The notes under the pieces were generated by a model that saw only the letters and a list, made by a program, of their open reading frames with translations, had not been told where the DNA came from and searched no databases. The position numbers were made by a program, and so were the translations under genes. From NCBI RefSeq assembly GCF_023347295.1, contig NZ_CP094469.1, positions 2,356,001 through 2,420,000 of the forward strand: a stretch of 64,000 nucleotides of DNA. The letters run 5' to 3'. Below are positions 1 through 12,742 of the stretch, one piece after another; within the stretch, counting starts at the first letter, position 1, and every line of letters starts with the position of its first letter. The stretch is from Faecalibacterium sp. I3-3-33 (lineage in GTDB: Bacteria; Bacillota; Clostridia; Oscillospirales; Ruminococcaceae).

Positions 1-2
1 TT

Positions 3-120
<118 letters not shown>

Positions 121-244
121 CGATTTGACTGAATCAGTATATCACATTTCTGCTTTACTGTCCAGTATTTTTAGAAGGACGTGCCTTCAAAACTGAATAA
201 TCACTGCTAACATTTTTTCGTTGACTTAAAAGTCTCAAGCGAAT

Positions 245-4858
<4,614 letters not shown>

Positions 4859-5057
4859 AAATGATATTTATCACTTAAAAGTGTTAAATCTTGTTTCGCT
4901 CAGCACGCAATCGCTTGCGTCCTGTGTGAATTACTTTTGTTTGGAATTGTTTACCGTGTTTTTCCAACACGAAAATAGGTTCCGTTACAAGTTCTTTCGA
5001 TATTGTTCAATTTTCAAGGTCCTGTGCGCCGCGGCCTTATCGGCTGACGACTTGATT

Positions 5058-5086
5058 ATTTTACCACAGAAGCGGTTTTTTGTCAA
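5058..5086 (-). promoter_or_regulatory. rRNA operon sigma-A promoter
   Basis: On the minus strand, -35 TTGACA (5081-5086) and -10 TAAAAT (5058-5063) are separated by exactly 17 bp. This is close to the best sigma-A promoter in the window and lies about 200 bp upstream of mature 16S. The transcribed leader (4859-5050) holds the TTTTCAAGGT phrase shared with the spacer. Confidence 0.85.
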
Positions 5087-5376
5087 GCACTTTTTTGAGA
5101 AGCTTTTGAAGTTTTGTGAACTTGGATCGCTTTGAGTTTTTCGGTATCAACCGGAACTTTTCAGCGTCTATTGGTTCTTTTCAAGGGCTTCCTGCCGAGC
5201 TTTCAGAAGTCATTCTTTTGTCTCAGCGCTTGGCGCTCACATATAGTACCATACCGCAACTACTTTTGCAAGTCTTTTTTACATTTTTTTCGGCTTTTTT
5301 TGCGCTTTGTATACATCATCCAGTTTTTTGCTCAGTTTCAGGGGATGTTTTGACCTTTCTTCCACCATTTCTGCGC
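5087..5376. other. intergenic region upstream of the rRNA operon
   Basis: About 290 bp of T-rich sequence between the rRNA promoter and the CPBP terminator. T-runs at 5274-5300 may act as UP-element-like DNA for the rRNA promoter, which is inference. No gene, tRNA or small RNA seen. Confidence 0.5.
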
Positions 5377-5412
5377 AAAAACAGCCGCCGCACAAAAGTG
5401 CAGCGGCTGTTG
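5377..5412 (-). terminator. terminator after CPBP gene
   Basis: Minus-strand hairpin AACAGCCGC-TGCAC / GTGCG-GCGGCTGTT with a TTTT loop, followed by TTTTGCG. It directly follows the stop codon of the CPBP gene. Confidence 0.8.
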
Positions 5413-5421
5413 CCTTGGGAT

Positions 5422-6330
5422 TCAGTTCTTTTCTTCCTGCTTCATTTCCCGCAGGGTCAGCCAGACAGCCGCCGCCAGCATCGGCAGTGCGGCGATCAGT
5501 CCAATGGGCATGGGACCCAGTACATTATAATAAGCATCTGCCGGGGTGACCAGCACCTGCGGCAGCGCCGCAATGGCGTTGAACGCTCCATGCGCAATGG
5601 CGGGCACCCAGATACACTCCGTTTTCTCGTAGAGGATATCTAACAGGGTGTTGAGGGCAAAGCAGACCACGCACCACACCACCAGACCCAACAGGGGTGC
5701 GCCCAGATAGTTGATGCCGTACTCGTAGCCCACTAGCAGCATCAGCGGCCAATGCCAGATGCCCCACACAACGCCGCCCAGCAGACGGCCATTCAGCAGA
5801 CCGAACCGCTCTTTCAGGCGAGGCATCATGTAGCCGCGCCAGCCGACCTCCTCGCCCAGCGCGGGGAACATATTGATGGCTGGGGCAAGGAGCACCGCAA
5901 ACAGCCCGTTTTGCAGCAGATAGCTGAGGGTAGAGACCCCCAGCTGGCTGCGCAGGGTCTGCGCGTCCATCTCACCGCCGTAGGCGGCTACCAGCCAGCT
6001 GCCGGAAAAGTCCAGCCGGGAGGGGAACACTGCAAAATACAGCACTGCGCCCAGCAGAGTGAGCACCGCCGGGCCGAACCATGCCGCCAGCCAGAACCGA
6101 CGCTTGCCCTGCACCTTCCAGCCGATACCGGTGGGCTGGCGCAGAAATGCCTTTTGCACCGGCAGAACCGCCAGCAGCGGGCAGAACATGGTAACGATGA
6201 GCGCCAGCTGATACAGCACCGCATTATTCTGCTGCAATAGTGCCATGCAGCCGCCGACCTGACACAGCCACGCCATGCCGAAGGCGAGCAGGAAGTACAG
6301 GCCGAAACTCTGTTTTTCTTTTACCGTCAT
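5422..6330 (-). CDS. CPBP family intramembrane metalloprotease
   Basis: A 302-residue multi-pass membrane protein. The motif ALGEEVGWRGYMMPRL (about residues 157-172) is the EExxxR signature of CPBP/Abi glutamic-type or metalloproteases, and the later motif HWPLML and NTLLD regions fit motifs 2-3. Hydrophobic segments occur throughout. The family includes CAAX-like proteases and bacteriocin-immunity proteins; the substrate here is unknown. Its ATG overlaps the stop of the YbjQ gene (ATGA), so it is the last gene of a three-gene operon headed by a MerR regulator. Family assignment is secure; the role is not. Confidence 0.88.
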   Translation of the reverse strand: MTVKEKQSFGLYFLLAFGMAWLCQVGGCMALLQQNNAVLYQLALIVTMFCPLLAVLPVQKAFLRQPTGIGWKVQGKRRFWLAAWFGPAVLTLLGAVLYFAVFPSRLDFSGSWLVAAYGGEMDAQTLRSQLGVSTLSYLLQNGLFAVLLAPAINMFPALGEEVGWRGYMMPRLKERFGLLNGRLLGGVVWGIWHWPLMLLVGYEYGINYLGAPLLGLVVWCVVCFALNTLLDILYEKTECIWVPAIAHGAFNAIAALPQVLVTPADAYYNVLGPMPIGLIAALPMLAAAVWLTLREMKQEEKN

Positions 6331-6638
6331 ACGAATTTCACCGCCGTTCCGTAAGCGATCACCTCTGCCGCGCCCTGCATGACGCTGGCAGAGGCGTACC
6401 GCATGCCCACAATGGCATCTGCGCCAAGGCTTTCAGCGTCCTTGACCATGCGTCCGGTGGCGATCTGCCGGGCTTCGGTGAGCATATCGGCGTAGTCGGT
6501 CACCTCGCCGCCCACAAGGGTGCGGAAGCCGGCCATCATGTCGTGGCCAAGGTTGCGGCTCTGCACTGTGCTGCCACGCACCACGCCCAGTGCCTCCAGC
6601 TTTTTGCCCGGGATCTCGTTAATAGTTACGATAAGCAT
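6327..6638 (-). CDS. YbjQ-like (UPF0145) heavy-metal-binding domain protein
   Basis: 103 residues, the full length of the YbjQ/DUF74 family, with the typical start MLIVTINEIPGKK, the central RNLGHDMMAGFRTLVGGEV and the SLGADAIVGMRY block. Members form pentamers; a metal-binding role is proposed but not firmly shown. It overlaps the upstream MerR gene by 20 bp and the downstream CPBP gene by 4 bp, so the three are translationally coupled. A stress or envelope role under MerR control is inference from context. Confidence 0.88.
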   Translation of the reverse strand: MLIVTINEIPGKKLEALGVVRGSTVQSRNLGHDMMAGFRTLVGGEVTDYADMLTEARQIATGRMVKDAESLGADAIVGMRYASASVMQGAAEVIAYGTAVKFV

Positions 6639-7272
6639 CTTCTTCTCCCTTTCCGATTTCTTCGATCCGATCCAGCAGCACCTTCAGGGTGCCTACGATG
6701 CAGCCCGCCGGGATGCCGAACATCACCACCAGCAGCGGCAGCGGCGGGGCATCCTGCGGGTCGGTGTAAACTGCCCAGCCCATGGTGGCCATTATAAAGG
6801 CCATCATGGCCACAAAAAGGGCAGCACCGATGCAGGCGCCCCGGATGCGGCGGGTCTTTTGGTCGGTACGTTCAATGTTCACAAAAGTCACTCCCTGTTC
6901 TTCCCGTGCGGTCAGGCGCGCCAGCGTCTGCTCCACATCCAGTTGTTCCAGAGGGCCGTTCTCCTGTTGGAGCAGCGTGCAAAAGCCGATTGCTTCCTCC
7001 AAGTCGGCGCGGCGGCTGCGCAGACGTTCCAGCTGCAGGCTCATGCCCTCGGCCAGCGTGCGCTGCCCTTCCAGCATCTCCCGGATCTCTGCCAGCGGCA
7101 CGTCCAGCTTACGCAGCAGCTTGATGCGGCGCAGGCGCTCCACATCCGCCTGCGAGTAGCTGCGGTAGCCGTTGCCCGGCTCGCGGCTGGGACTGATGAG
7201 CCCCTCTTCCTCATAAAAGCGGATGTTCTTTTTGGTCACGCCGACGGCGGCTTCCACTTCGTTGATCTTCAT
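6619..7272 (-). CDS. MerR family regulator with C-terminal membrane segments
   Basis: 217 residues. Residues 1-70 are a MerR winged-helix domain (MKINEVEAAVGVTKKNIRFY, then GYRSYSQADVERLRRI). A helical region follows (70-130). Two hydrophobic stretches come next: about 146-168 (ACIGAALFVAMMAFIMATM) and about 177-200 (LPLLVVMFGIPAGCIVGTL). Most MerR proteins are soluble, so this one looks membrane-tethered. It heads the operon with YbjQ and CPBP genes. The SD AAGGAGGGGG precedes ATG at 7272. The promoter has the 19-bp spacer typical of MerR autoregulation. Confidence 0.9.
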   Translation of the reverse strand: MKINEVEAAVGVTKKNIRFYEEEGLISPSREPGNGYRSYSQADVERLRRIKLLRKLDVPLAEIREMLEGQRTLAEGMSLQLERLRSRRADLEEAIGFCTLLQQENGPLEQLDVEQTLARLTAREEQGVTFVNIERTDQKTRRIRGACIGAALFVAMMAFIMATMGWAVYTDPQDAPPLPLLVVMFGIPAGCIVGTLKVLLDRIEEIGKGEEDAYRNY

Positions 7273-7299
7273 GGGTCACGACCCCCTCCTTACGGGAGT

Positions 7300-7330
7300 A
7301 TTCTACACCTTCCACAAAGGGGAAGGTCAA
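7300..7330 (-). promoter_or_regulatory. MerR-type promoter with dyad operator
   Basis: On the minus strand, -35 TTGACC (7325-7330) and -10 TAGAAT (7300-7305) are 19 bp apart, the stretched spacing that MerR proteins correct. A perfect 7-bp dyad, ACCTTCC (7307-7313) and GGAAGGT (7321-7327), lies between them. It sits 28 bp upstream of the merR-like start codon. Spacing and dyad are seen directly; regulation is inferred from the MerR family. Confidence 0.8.
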
Positions 7331-7381
7331 GCCTTTTTGCAAAAAGAGCCGCCGCACAAGGTCGTACAGCAGCTCCTTCCT

Positions 7382-8569
7382 TTAAAAATAGCACTTGATC
7401 TGGAAACGGTCTGCGTTGTCCTGCTTTTTCTCCACCACGATATGCTCGTGGTTGAAGTCGAAGTGCACCGGGGTGCACAGGTCGGTATTGCGGGTCAGGC
7501 GCAGCAGCTCCTGCACACGCTTCTTTTCCTCCGGCACATAGAACAGGTAACTCACGCCCTCTTTTTTGGCGCGGCCGGTGCGGCCGATGCGGTGGGTGTA
7601 GTGCTCGTTCTCGCCGGGAACATCGTAGTTGATAACGGCATCCACGTCCGAGACATCAATGCCGCGGGCGGCAACGTCGGTCGCCACCAGAATAGCCAGC
7701 TTGCCGTCCCGGAAAGCCTGCATGATCTGGTTGCGCTCCTTCTGGGAGAGGTCGCCGTGCAGGCAATCCACCGAGAAGCCCAGCCGTGCCAGCTGGTTTG
7801 CCAGCGTGGCGGTGTTGAACTTGGTATCGCAGAACACCATGACCCGCTTGTAGCCCTCGCCGATGATGATCTGTGCCAGATCCGACAGCTTGTTGCGGCC
7901 GGAGGTCTCCAGCATATACTGGGTGATCTTGGGCTGGCTTTCCTCCCGGGGCTGCACGGTGATCTCCTCGGCGTTGTGCTGGTACAGCCAGCCGATATCC
8001 ATCACCTCGCGGCTGATGGTGGCCGAGAACATGGACAGCGCCTTGCGTGCCTTCATCATCTCGATGATGTGACGCACATCCTTATAAAAGCCCATGTTCA
8101 GCATTTCGTCGGCCTCGTCCAGCACGATCTGGGTCACATGGGAGATATCGATGCTGTGGTGCTTGTAGTGATCCATCAGGCGGCCCGGGGTGGCTACCAC
8201 GATCTGGCAGCCCTCGGCCAGACGCTTTGCCTGCTTTTCCATATTGGCGCCGCCGTACACGCAGGCCACCTGCACCTCGGGCATAAAGTAGGTGAGGTTG
8301 GTCAGTTCCTCAGCGATCTGCTGGGCAAGCTCCCGGGTGGGTGCCATGATGACGGCCTGCGGGTATTTGTTTTCCGGCTGGATATGCTCCACCACCGGGA
8401 TGCCAAAGGCACAGGTCTTACCGGTACCGGTGGGTGCCTTGGCAATGACATCATGCCCGGCCAGCATGAGGGGGATGGTCTTTTCCTGAATTTCTGTCAT
8501 TTCGGCAAAGCCCATGCGTTCCACAGCCTTGTGGATGGCTTCGCTGCACTGCAACTCGCTGTAAAGCAT
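7382..8569 (-). CDS. DEAD-box ATP-dependent RNA helicase
   Basis: 395 residues with every DEAD-box motif in order: Q region (MTEIQEKTIP), I APTGTGKT, Ia PTRELAQQ, II DEAD, III SAT, V ATDVAARGID, VI HRIGRTGR. It probably unwinds RNA in ribosome assembly or mRNA decay, like CshA/DeaD, but it has a short C-terminus without an extra RNA-binding domain. The frame stays open upstream, but I place the start at 8569 (MLYSELQCSE): GGAG lies 8 bp ahead and the upstream residues do not resemble the family. It has its own promoter at 8613-8641. Confidence 0.93.
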   Translation of the reverse strand: MLYSELQCSEAIHKAVERMGFAEMTEIQEKTIPLMLAGHDVIAKAPTGTGKTCAFGIPVVEHIQPENKYPQAVIMAPTRELAQQIAEELTNLTYFMPEVQVACVYGGANMEKQAKRLAEGCQIVVATPGRLMDHYKHHSIDISHVTQIVLDEADEMLNMGFYKDVRHIIEMMKARKALSMFSATISREVMDIGWLYQHNAEEITVQPREESQPKITQYMLETSGRNKLSDLAQIIIGEGYKRVMVFCDTKFNTATLANQLARLGFSVDCLHGDLSQKERNQIMQAFRDGKLAILVATDVAARGIDVSDVDAVINYDVPGENEHYTHRIGRTGRAKKEGVSYLFYVPEEKKRVQELLRLTRNTDLCTPVHFDFNHEHIVVEKKQDNADRFQIKCYF

Positions 8570-8612
8570 TTGGACAACTCCGTTCTTTTGTGGCGTTTTT
8601 CTCGTTGCAACA

Positions 8613-8641
8613 AGTATAGCATGAAATGCCGCGCTTGTCAG
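8613..8641 (-). promoter_or_regulatory. promoter of DEAD-box helicase
   Basis: Minus-strand -35 CTGACA (8636-8641), 17 bp, -10 TATACT (8613-8618), about 45 bp upstream of the chosen start codon. It confirms that the open frame upstream of 8569 is not coding. Confidence 0.75.
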
Positions 8642-8681
8642 CAGAGAAACCAAAAGATACCGTGCGCCGCACGCAGGGCAG

Positions 8682-8903
8682 GACGATTTAAAATGCCCTC
8701 CGCTTATCGGGTTGCGGCTCCCAGCATCCGCTTCGTGCCTTGAGCGGCACTTGTGTCTTGCTGGCCGCTGCCCCAACAACTCCTCCCTGCTTCCGCCGCT
8801 GGCGGCGGTCGTCGTCGTTGCACTCTGGGCATTTTCAGCGGAAAATGATTTTGAATTTCGGGATATCGGAACGCCTGCGGGCGTTCCGATATCCCATTTT
8901 CAC
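8682..8903 (+). repeat. two-hairpin dispersed repeat, copy R1
   Basis: Begins GACGATTTAAAATGCCC and ends with a 16-bp perfect hairpin (arms 8860-8875 and 8880-8895, loop TGCG) then CATTTTCAC. The first hairpin, ATGCCC...GGGCAT, is split by about 115 bp of extra sequence (8706-8819), itself rich in small hairpins. See copies R2-R9. Confidence 0.8.
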
Positions 8904-8921
8904 AACAGAGTTTTTGGCAAA

Positions 8922-8958
8922 CAAAAAGAACCGCACCCGGGGTCACGGGTACGGTTCT
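8922..8958 (-). terminator. terminator after HU gene
   Basis: Minus-strand hairpin AGAACCGTACCCG / CCGGGTGCGGTTCT followed by TTTTTG, 14 bp past the HU stop codon. Confidence 0.85.
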
Positions 8959-8971
8959 CATTATGCAGGGA

Positions 8972-9274
8972 TCAGGCGGTCTCTTCCACGCTCTTCTTGC
9001 CGGCTTCCAGCTTCTGCTTGAAGCGGCCGCTGGCCTTGAAGCCGGGGATGGAGGTGGACTCCAGCTGGCTGGAGACCTTGGTCTTGGGGTTGGTGTAAGC
9101 CTTCGGCTTGCGGGGGCGCATCTCAAAGCGGCCAAAGCCGGCGATGGTCACCTTTTCGTCAGCACGCAGGCAGTCCGCGATCTGGTCAAACATTGCATCC
9201 ATCGTGGTCTCGACCTGAGCTTCGGTAAAGCCGGTCTTGCGTGCCACGGTTTCGATCATCTGGGAACGGGTCAT
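8972..9274 (-). CDS. hup: HU family DNA-binding protein
   Basis: 100 residues of the HU/IHF fold: MTRSQMIETVARKTGFTEAQ dimer helix, then VTIAGFGRFEMRPRKPKAYTNP forming the beta-arm with its DNA-intercalating proline region. HU bends and compacts DNA as a dimer. The frame is open upstream to 9406, but AGGAGG sits 10 bp ahead of ATG at 9274, which is the family N-terminus. A TATACT -10 box lies at about 9335-9340. It follows carB by 216 bp but with its own signals. Confidence 0.93.
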   Translation of the reverse strand: MTRSQMIETVARKTGFTEAQVETTMDAMFDQIADCLRADEKVTIAGFGRFEMRPRKPKAYTNPKTKVSSQLESTSIPGFKASGRFKQKLEAGKKSVEETA

Positions 9275-9431
9275 GTATCGATATCCTCCTGGAATGTCCA
9301 AAAGTAACGTCTTTTGGCAAATTTTGCGTTGTTGAGTATAACATATTTCGCGCACTGTTTTCGATGGATTGCGCACGAAATGTAGTTTATTGCGCACGAA
9401 CCACATTCAGTTCCGTGCACCCCGCACAAAT

Positions 9432-9460
9432 ACAGCGCCCACCGTTTCGGCAGGCGCTGT
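9432..9460 (-). terminator. possible terminator after carB
   Basis: Minus-strand hairpin ACAGCGCC-TG-CCG / CGG-TG-GGCGCTGT with a short tail ATTTGTG. The U-tract is weak, so some readthrough into HU is possible. Confidence 0.5.
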
Positions 9461-9489
9461 AAAGAGCTGTTTTATGCGGGTGTTACGGC

Positions 9490-12400
9490 TTATTTGCCGC
9501 GGTACAGGGTGGCAATATCCACCAGCGGGATGTTAGCCAGACTGTGCTCGCTGCGCAGGCAGTCCACCAGAGAAGCGGCGGTATCCACTGCGGTGATGCA
9601 GGGGATGCTCAGCTCCACGGCCTTGCGGCGCAGGCGGACGGAATCGCGCCGGGGGTCACGGCCCTTGGCGCTGGTGGAGAACACATAGTCCACCAGACCG
9701 CTCTGCAGCAGATCCACGATGTTGGGAGCCTCGCCGGAGATGTTGCGCACCTCGTTGCAGGGGACCATGTGCTTGTTGAGCCATGCACAGGTGCCGGAGG
9801 TGCCGTAGAGCTTATAGCCCATATCCTTCAGCTTCCATGCAATATCCACGAACTCGGGCTTGTCGCTGTCCTTCACGGTGAAGATGCAGCAGCTGCCCGG
9901 GCCGGGAGTCTTGAAGGTGTAGCCTGCACCGATCAGACCCTTGAGCAGGGCGTCGTGGTAGTTGGGTGCAATGCCCAGCACCTCGCCGGTGGACTTCATC
10001 TCGGGGCCGAACTGGGTATCCACGGCGTGCAACTTTTCAAAGCTGAACACGGGCACCTTTACCGCCACATAGGGGGCATTGGGGTGCAGACCGGTGCCGT
10101 AGCCCATATCCGTCAGCTTCTCGCCCAGGCAGCAGCGCACGGCCATATCCACCATGGGCACGCCGGTGACCTTGGAGATGTACGGCACGGTACGGGAGGA
10201 GCGGGGGTTCACCTCGATGACGTACACACGGCCATGGGAAACGGCGTACTGCACGTTGACCAGACCGGTGACGTGCAGCTCGCGGGCAAAGCGGCCGGTA
10301 TAGTCCACCATGGTGTCGATCTCGTCCTGCGTCAGGTGCTGTGCCGGGTAGACGCAGATGGAGTCGCCAGAGTGCACGCCGGTGCGCTCCACCTGCTCCA
10401 TGATGCCGGGGATCAGGAAGTTTTCGCCGTCGCAGATAGCGTCCACCTCGCACTCGGTGCCCATGATGTACTTATCCAGCAGCACCGGATGATCCATGTC
10501 AACGTGCTCGGTGATAACGCCCATGTACTCGATGATGTCAGCCTTGTTGTAGGCCACGATCATGTTCTGACCGCCCAGCACATAGGAGGGGCGCATCAGC
10601 ACCGGCAGACCGATCTCCTCGGCAGCGGCCAGAGCCTCGTCCAGATTGAACACAGTACGGCCCGGGGCGCGGGGGATGTTGCAGCGCTCCAGCAGCTCGT
10701 CAAAGCGCTCGCGGTCCTCGGCCTCGTCGATGGCGTCCGCCGGGGTGCCCAGAATGGGCAGACCGATCTCGTCCATGTGCTTGGCCAGCTTGATGGCGGT
10801 CTGTCCGCCGAACTGCACCACGCAGGCATCCGGCTTTTCGGTGGCAATGATGTTGTCCACGCTCTCCGGGTTCAGCGGGTCGAAGTACAGACGGTCGCCG
10901 GTATCAAAGTCGGTGGAAACGGTCTCGGGGTTGTTGTTGACCAGAATGGCCTCGCAGCCGTTCTTCTTCAGCGTCCACACGCAGTGCACAGAGCAGTAGT
11001 CGAACTCGATGCCCTGACCGATGCGGATGGGGCCGGAACCAAAGACCAGCACCTTCTTCTTTTTGGGCTCACCCTTGGCAGCGGTCTCGGCTTCCTTCTC
11101 GGCGATGAAGCCTGCGGCCTCGTTGTCGCCGTCGTAGGTGGAATAGAAGTAGGGGGTATTGGCCGAGAACTCAGCAGCGCAGGTATCCACCATCTTGAAG
11201 CCGGCGCGGTAGTTCTCCACGGGCAGGGTGTCCACCTGTGCCAGACGGCGGATGGTCTTATCCTGGAAGCCGTACTTCTTGGCAGTCTTGTACTGCTCCA
11301 GAGACAGCTGGCCGTTGCACTGTGCCAGACCCTTTTCCAGATCTGCCAGATGCTGCATCTTATCAAGGAACCACCAATCGATCTTGGTGATATCGTAGAT
11401 GACCTTGTGATCGATGCCGCGCTTCAGCGCCTCGTACACGCAGAACACGCGCTCGGCGTCCTGAACGTGCATGTGCTCCACCACTTCCTCGTCGGTCAGC
11501 TCCTCAAAGGGCTTGTGGGTCAGGGTGTCCATGCCCAGCTCAATGGAGGAAACTGCCTTCATCATGGCGGCTTCGAAGCTGTTGCCGATGCTCATCACCT
11601 CGCCGGTAGCCATCATCTGGGTGCCCAGAGACTTGTCGGCGTAGACGAACTTATCAAACGGCCACTTCGGGTACTTGACCACGATGTAGTCCAGCGCAGG
11701 CTCGAAGCAGGCGCAGGTCTTGCCGGTAACGTCGTTGGTGATCTCGTCCAGTGTGTAGCCGATGGCGATCTTGGTTGCCACCTTGGCAATGGGGTAGCCG
11801 GTAGCCTTTGATGCCAGCGCGGAGGAGCGGGACACACGGGGGTTGACCTCGATGACCGCATAGTCGAAGCTGTCCGGCTTCAGGGCGAACTGGCAGTTGC
11901 AGCCACCCTCGATGCCCAGCTCGGTGATGATATCCAGTGCGGCGGTACGCAGCATCTGGTACTCGTGGTCGGTCAGGGTCTGGGAGGGAGCCACGACCAC
12001 CGAGTCGCCGGTGTGGATGCCCACGGGGTCGAGGTTCTCCATGTTACATACGGTGATCACGTTGCCCTTGTGGTCGCGCATCACCTCGTACTCGATCTCT
12101 TTCCAGCCGGCGATGCACTTTTCCACCAGGATCTGATGGATGGGAGAAAGGCGCAGGCCGTTGGTGCCGATCTCGATCAGCTTTTCGCGGGTCTCGCAGA
12201 TGCCGCCGCCGGTGCCGCCCATGGTAAAGGCCGGGCGCACGATGACCGGGTAGCCGATGCGGTCGGCGCAGTCCAGTGCGTCCTGCAGGGTCTCCACCAC
12301 CTCAGAGGGGATGATGGGCTGGTGCAGCTTTTCCATGGTCTCCTTGAACAGCTCGCGGTCCTCGGCACGGTCGATGGTCTCGGGCTTGCAGGCCAGCAGA

Positions 12401-12741
12401 CGGATGCCGGTGCGGTCCAGATAGCCGGAGCGTGCCAGCTCCATGGACAGGTTCAGACCCATCTGGCCGCCGAGGTTGGGCAGCACAGAGTCCGGCTTTT
12501 CAATGTCCAGAATGCGCTCCACGACTTCCAGCGTCATGGGCTCGATATACACATGGTCGGCCACGTCCGGGTCGGTCATGATGGTAGCGGGGTTAGAGTT
12601 CAGCAGAACGGTCTCGATGCCCTCTGCTTTCAGGGCGCGGCAGGCCTGCGTGCCAGAGTAGTCAAACTCCGCAGCCTGACCAATGATGATAGGGCCGGAG
12701 CCAATGACCAGCACTTTTTTGATTCTGGGGTCCTTCGGCAT
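9490..12741 (-). CDS. carB: carbamoyl-phosphate synthase large subunit
   Basis: 1083 residues, the full family length. Two homologous ATP-grasp halves are clear: MPKDPRIKKVLVIGSGPIII at the N-terminus, and a second start KKVLVFGSGPIRIGQGIEFD near residue 556. The C-terminal methylglyoxal-synthase-like regulatory domain ends at HSLANIPLVDIATLYRGK. It makes carbamoyl phosphate from bicarbonate, ATP and ammonia channelled from CarA, for both pyrimidines and arginine. It starts 1 bp after the carA stop codon and is the last gene of the pyr operon. Confidence 0.98.
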   Translation of the reverse strand: MPKDPRIKKVLVIGSGPIIIGQAAEFDYSGTQACRALKAEGIETVLLNSNPATIMTDPDVADHVYIEPMTLEVVERILDIEKPDSVLPNLGGQMGLNLSMELARSGYLDRTGIRLLACKPETIDRAEDRELFKETMEKLHQPIIPSEVVETLQDALDCADRIGYPVIVRPAFTMGGTGGGICETREKLIEIGTNGLRLSPIHQILVEKCIAGWKEIEYEVMRDHKGNVITVCNMENLDPVGIHTGDSVVVAPSQTLTDHEYQMLRTAALDIITELGIEGGCNCQFALKPDSFDYAVIEVNPRVSRSSALASKATGYPIAKVATKIAIGYTLDEITNDVTGKTCACFEPALDYIVVKYPKWPFDKFVYADKSLGTQMMATGEVMSIGNSFEAAMMKAVSSIELGMDTLTHKPFEELTDEEVVEHMHVQDAERVFCVYEALKRGIDHKVIYDITKIDWWFLDKMQHLADLEKGLAQCNGQLSLEQYKTAKKYGFQDKTIRRLAQVDTLPVENYRAGFKMVDTCAAEFSANTPYFYSTYDGDNEAAGFIAEKEAETAAKGEPKKKKVLVFGSGPIRIGQGIEFDYCSVHCVWTLKKNGCEAILVNNNPETVSTDFDTGDRLYFDPLNPESVDNIIATEKPDACVVQFGGQTAIKLAKHMDEIGLPILGTPADAIDEAEDRERFDELLERCNIPRAPGRTVFNLDEALAAAEEIGLPVLMRPSYVLGGQNMIVAYNKADIIEYMGVITEHVDMDHPVLLDKYIMGTECEVDAICDGENFLIPGIMEQVERTGVHSGDSICVYPAQHLTQDEIDTMVDYTGRFARELHVTGLVNVQYAVSHGRVYVIEVNPRSSRTVPYISKVTGVPMVDMAVRCCLGEKLTDMGYGTGLHPNAPYVAVKVPVFSFEKLHAVDTQFGPEMKSTGEVLGIAPNYHDALLKGLIGAGYTFKTPGPGSCCIFTVKDSDKPEFVDIAWKLKDMGYKLYGTSGTCAWLNKHMVPCNEVRNISGEAPNIVDLLQSGLVDYVFSTSAKGRDPRRDSVRLRRKAVELSIPCITAVDTAASLVDCLRSEHSLANIPLVDIATLYRGK

Positions 12742-12742
12742 T

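Noticed and set aside
8570..8779. N-terminal extension of the DEAD-box helicase
   Set aside because: A promoter and an SD lie inside the extension and the extra residues do not resemble helicases.
9544..11811. A 755-codon open frame on the plus strand opposite carB
   Set aside because: It is a mirror of high-GC codon use in carB; it is rich in Gly, His, Val, Leu and Gln with no domain, and carB is a certain gene.
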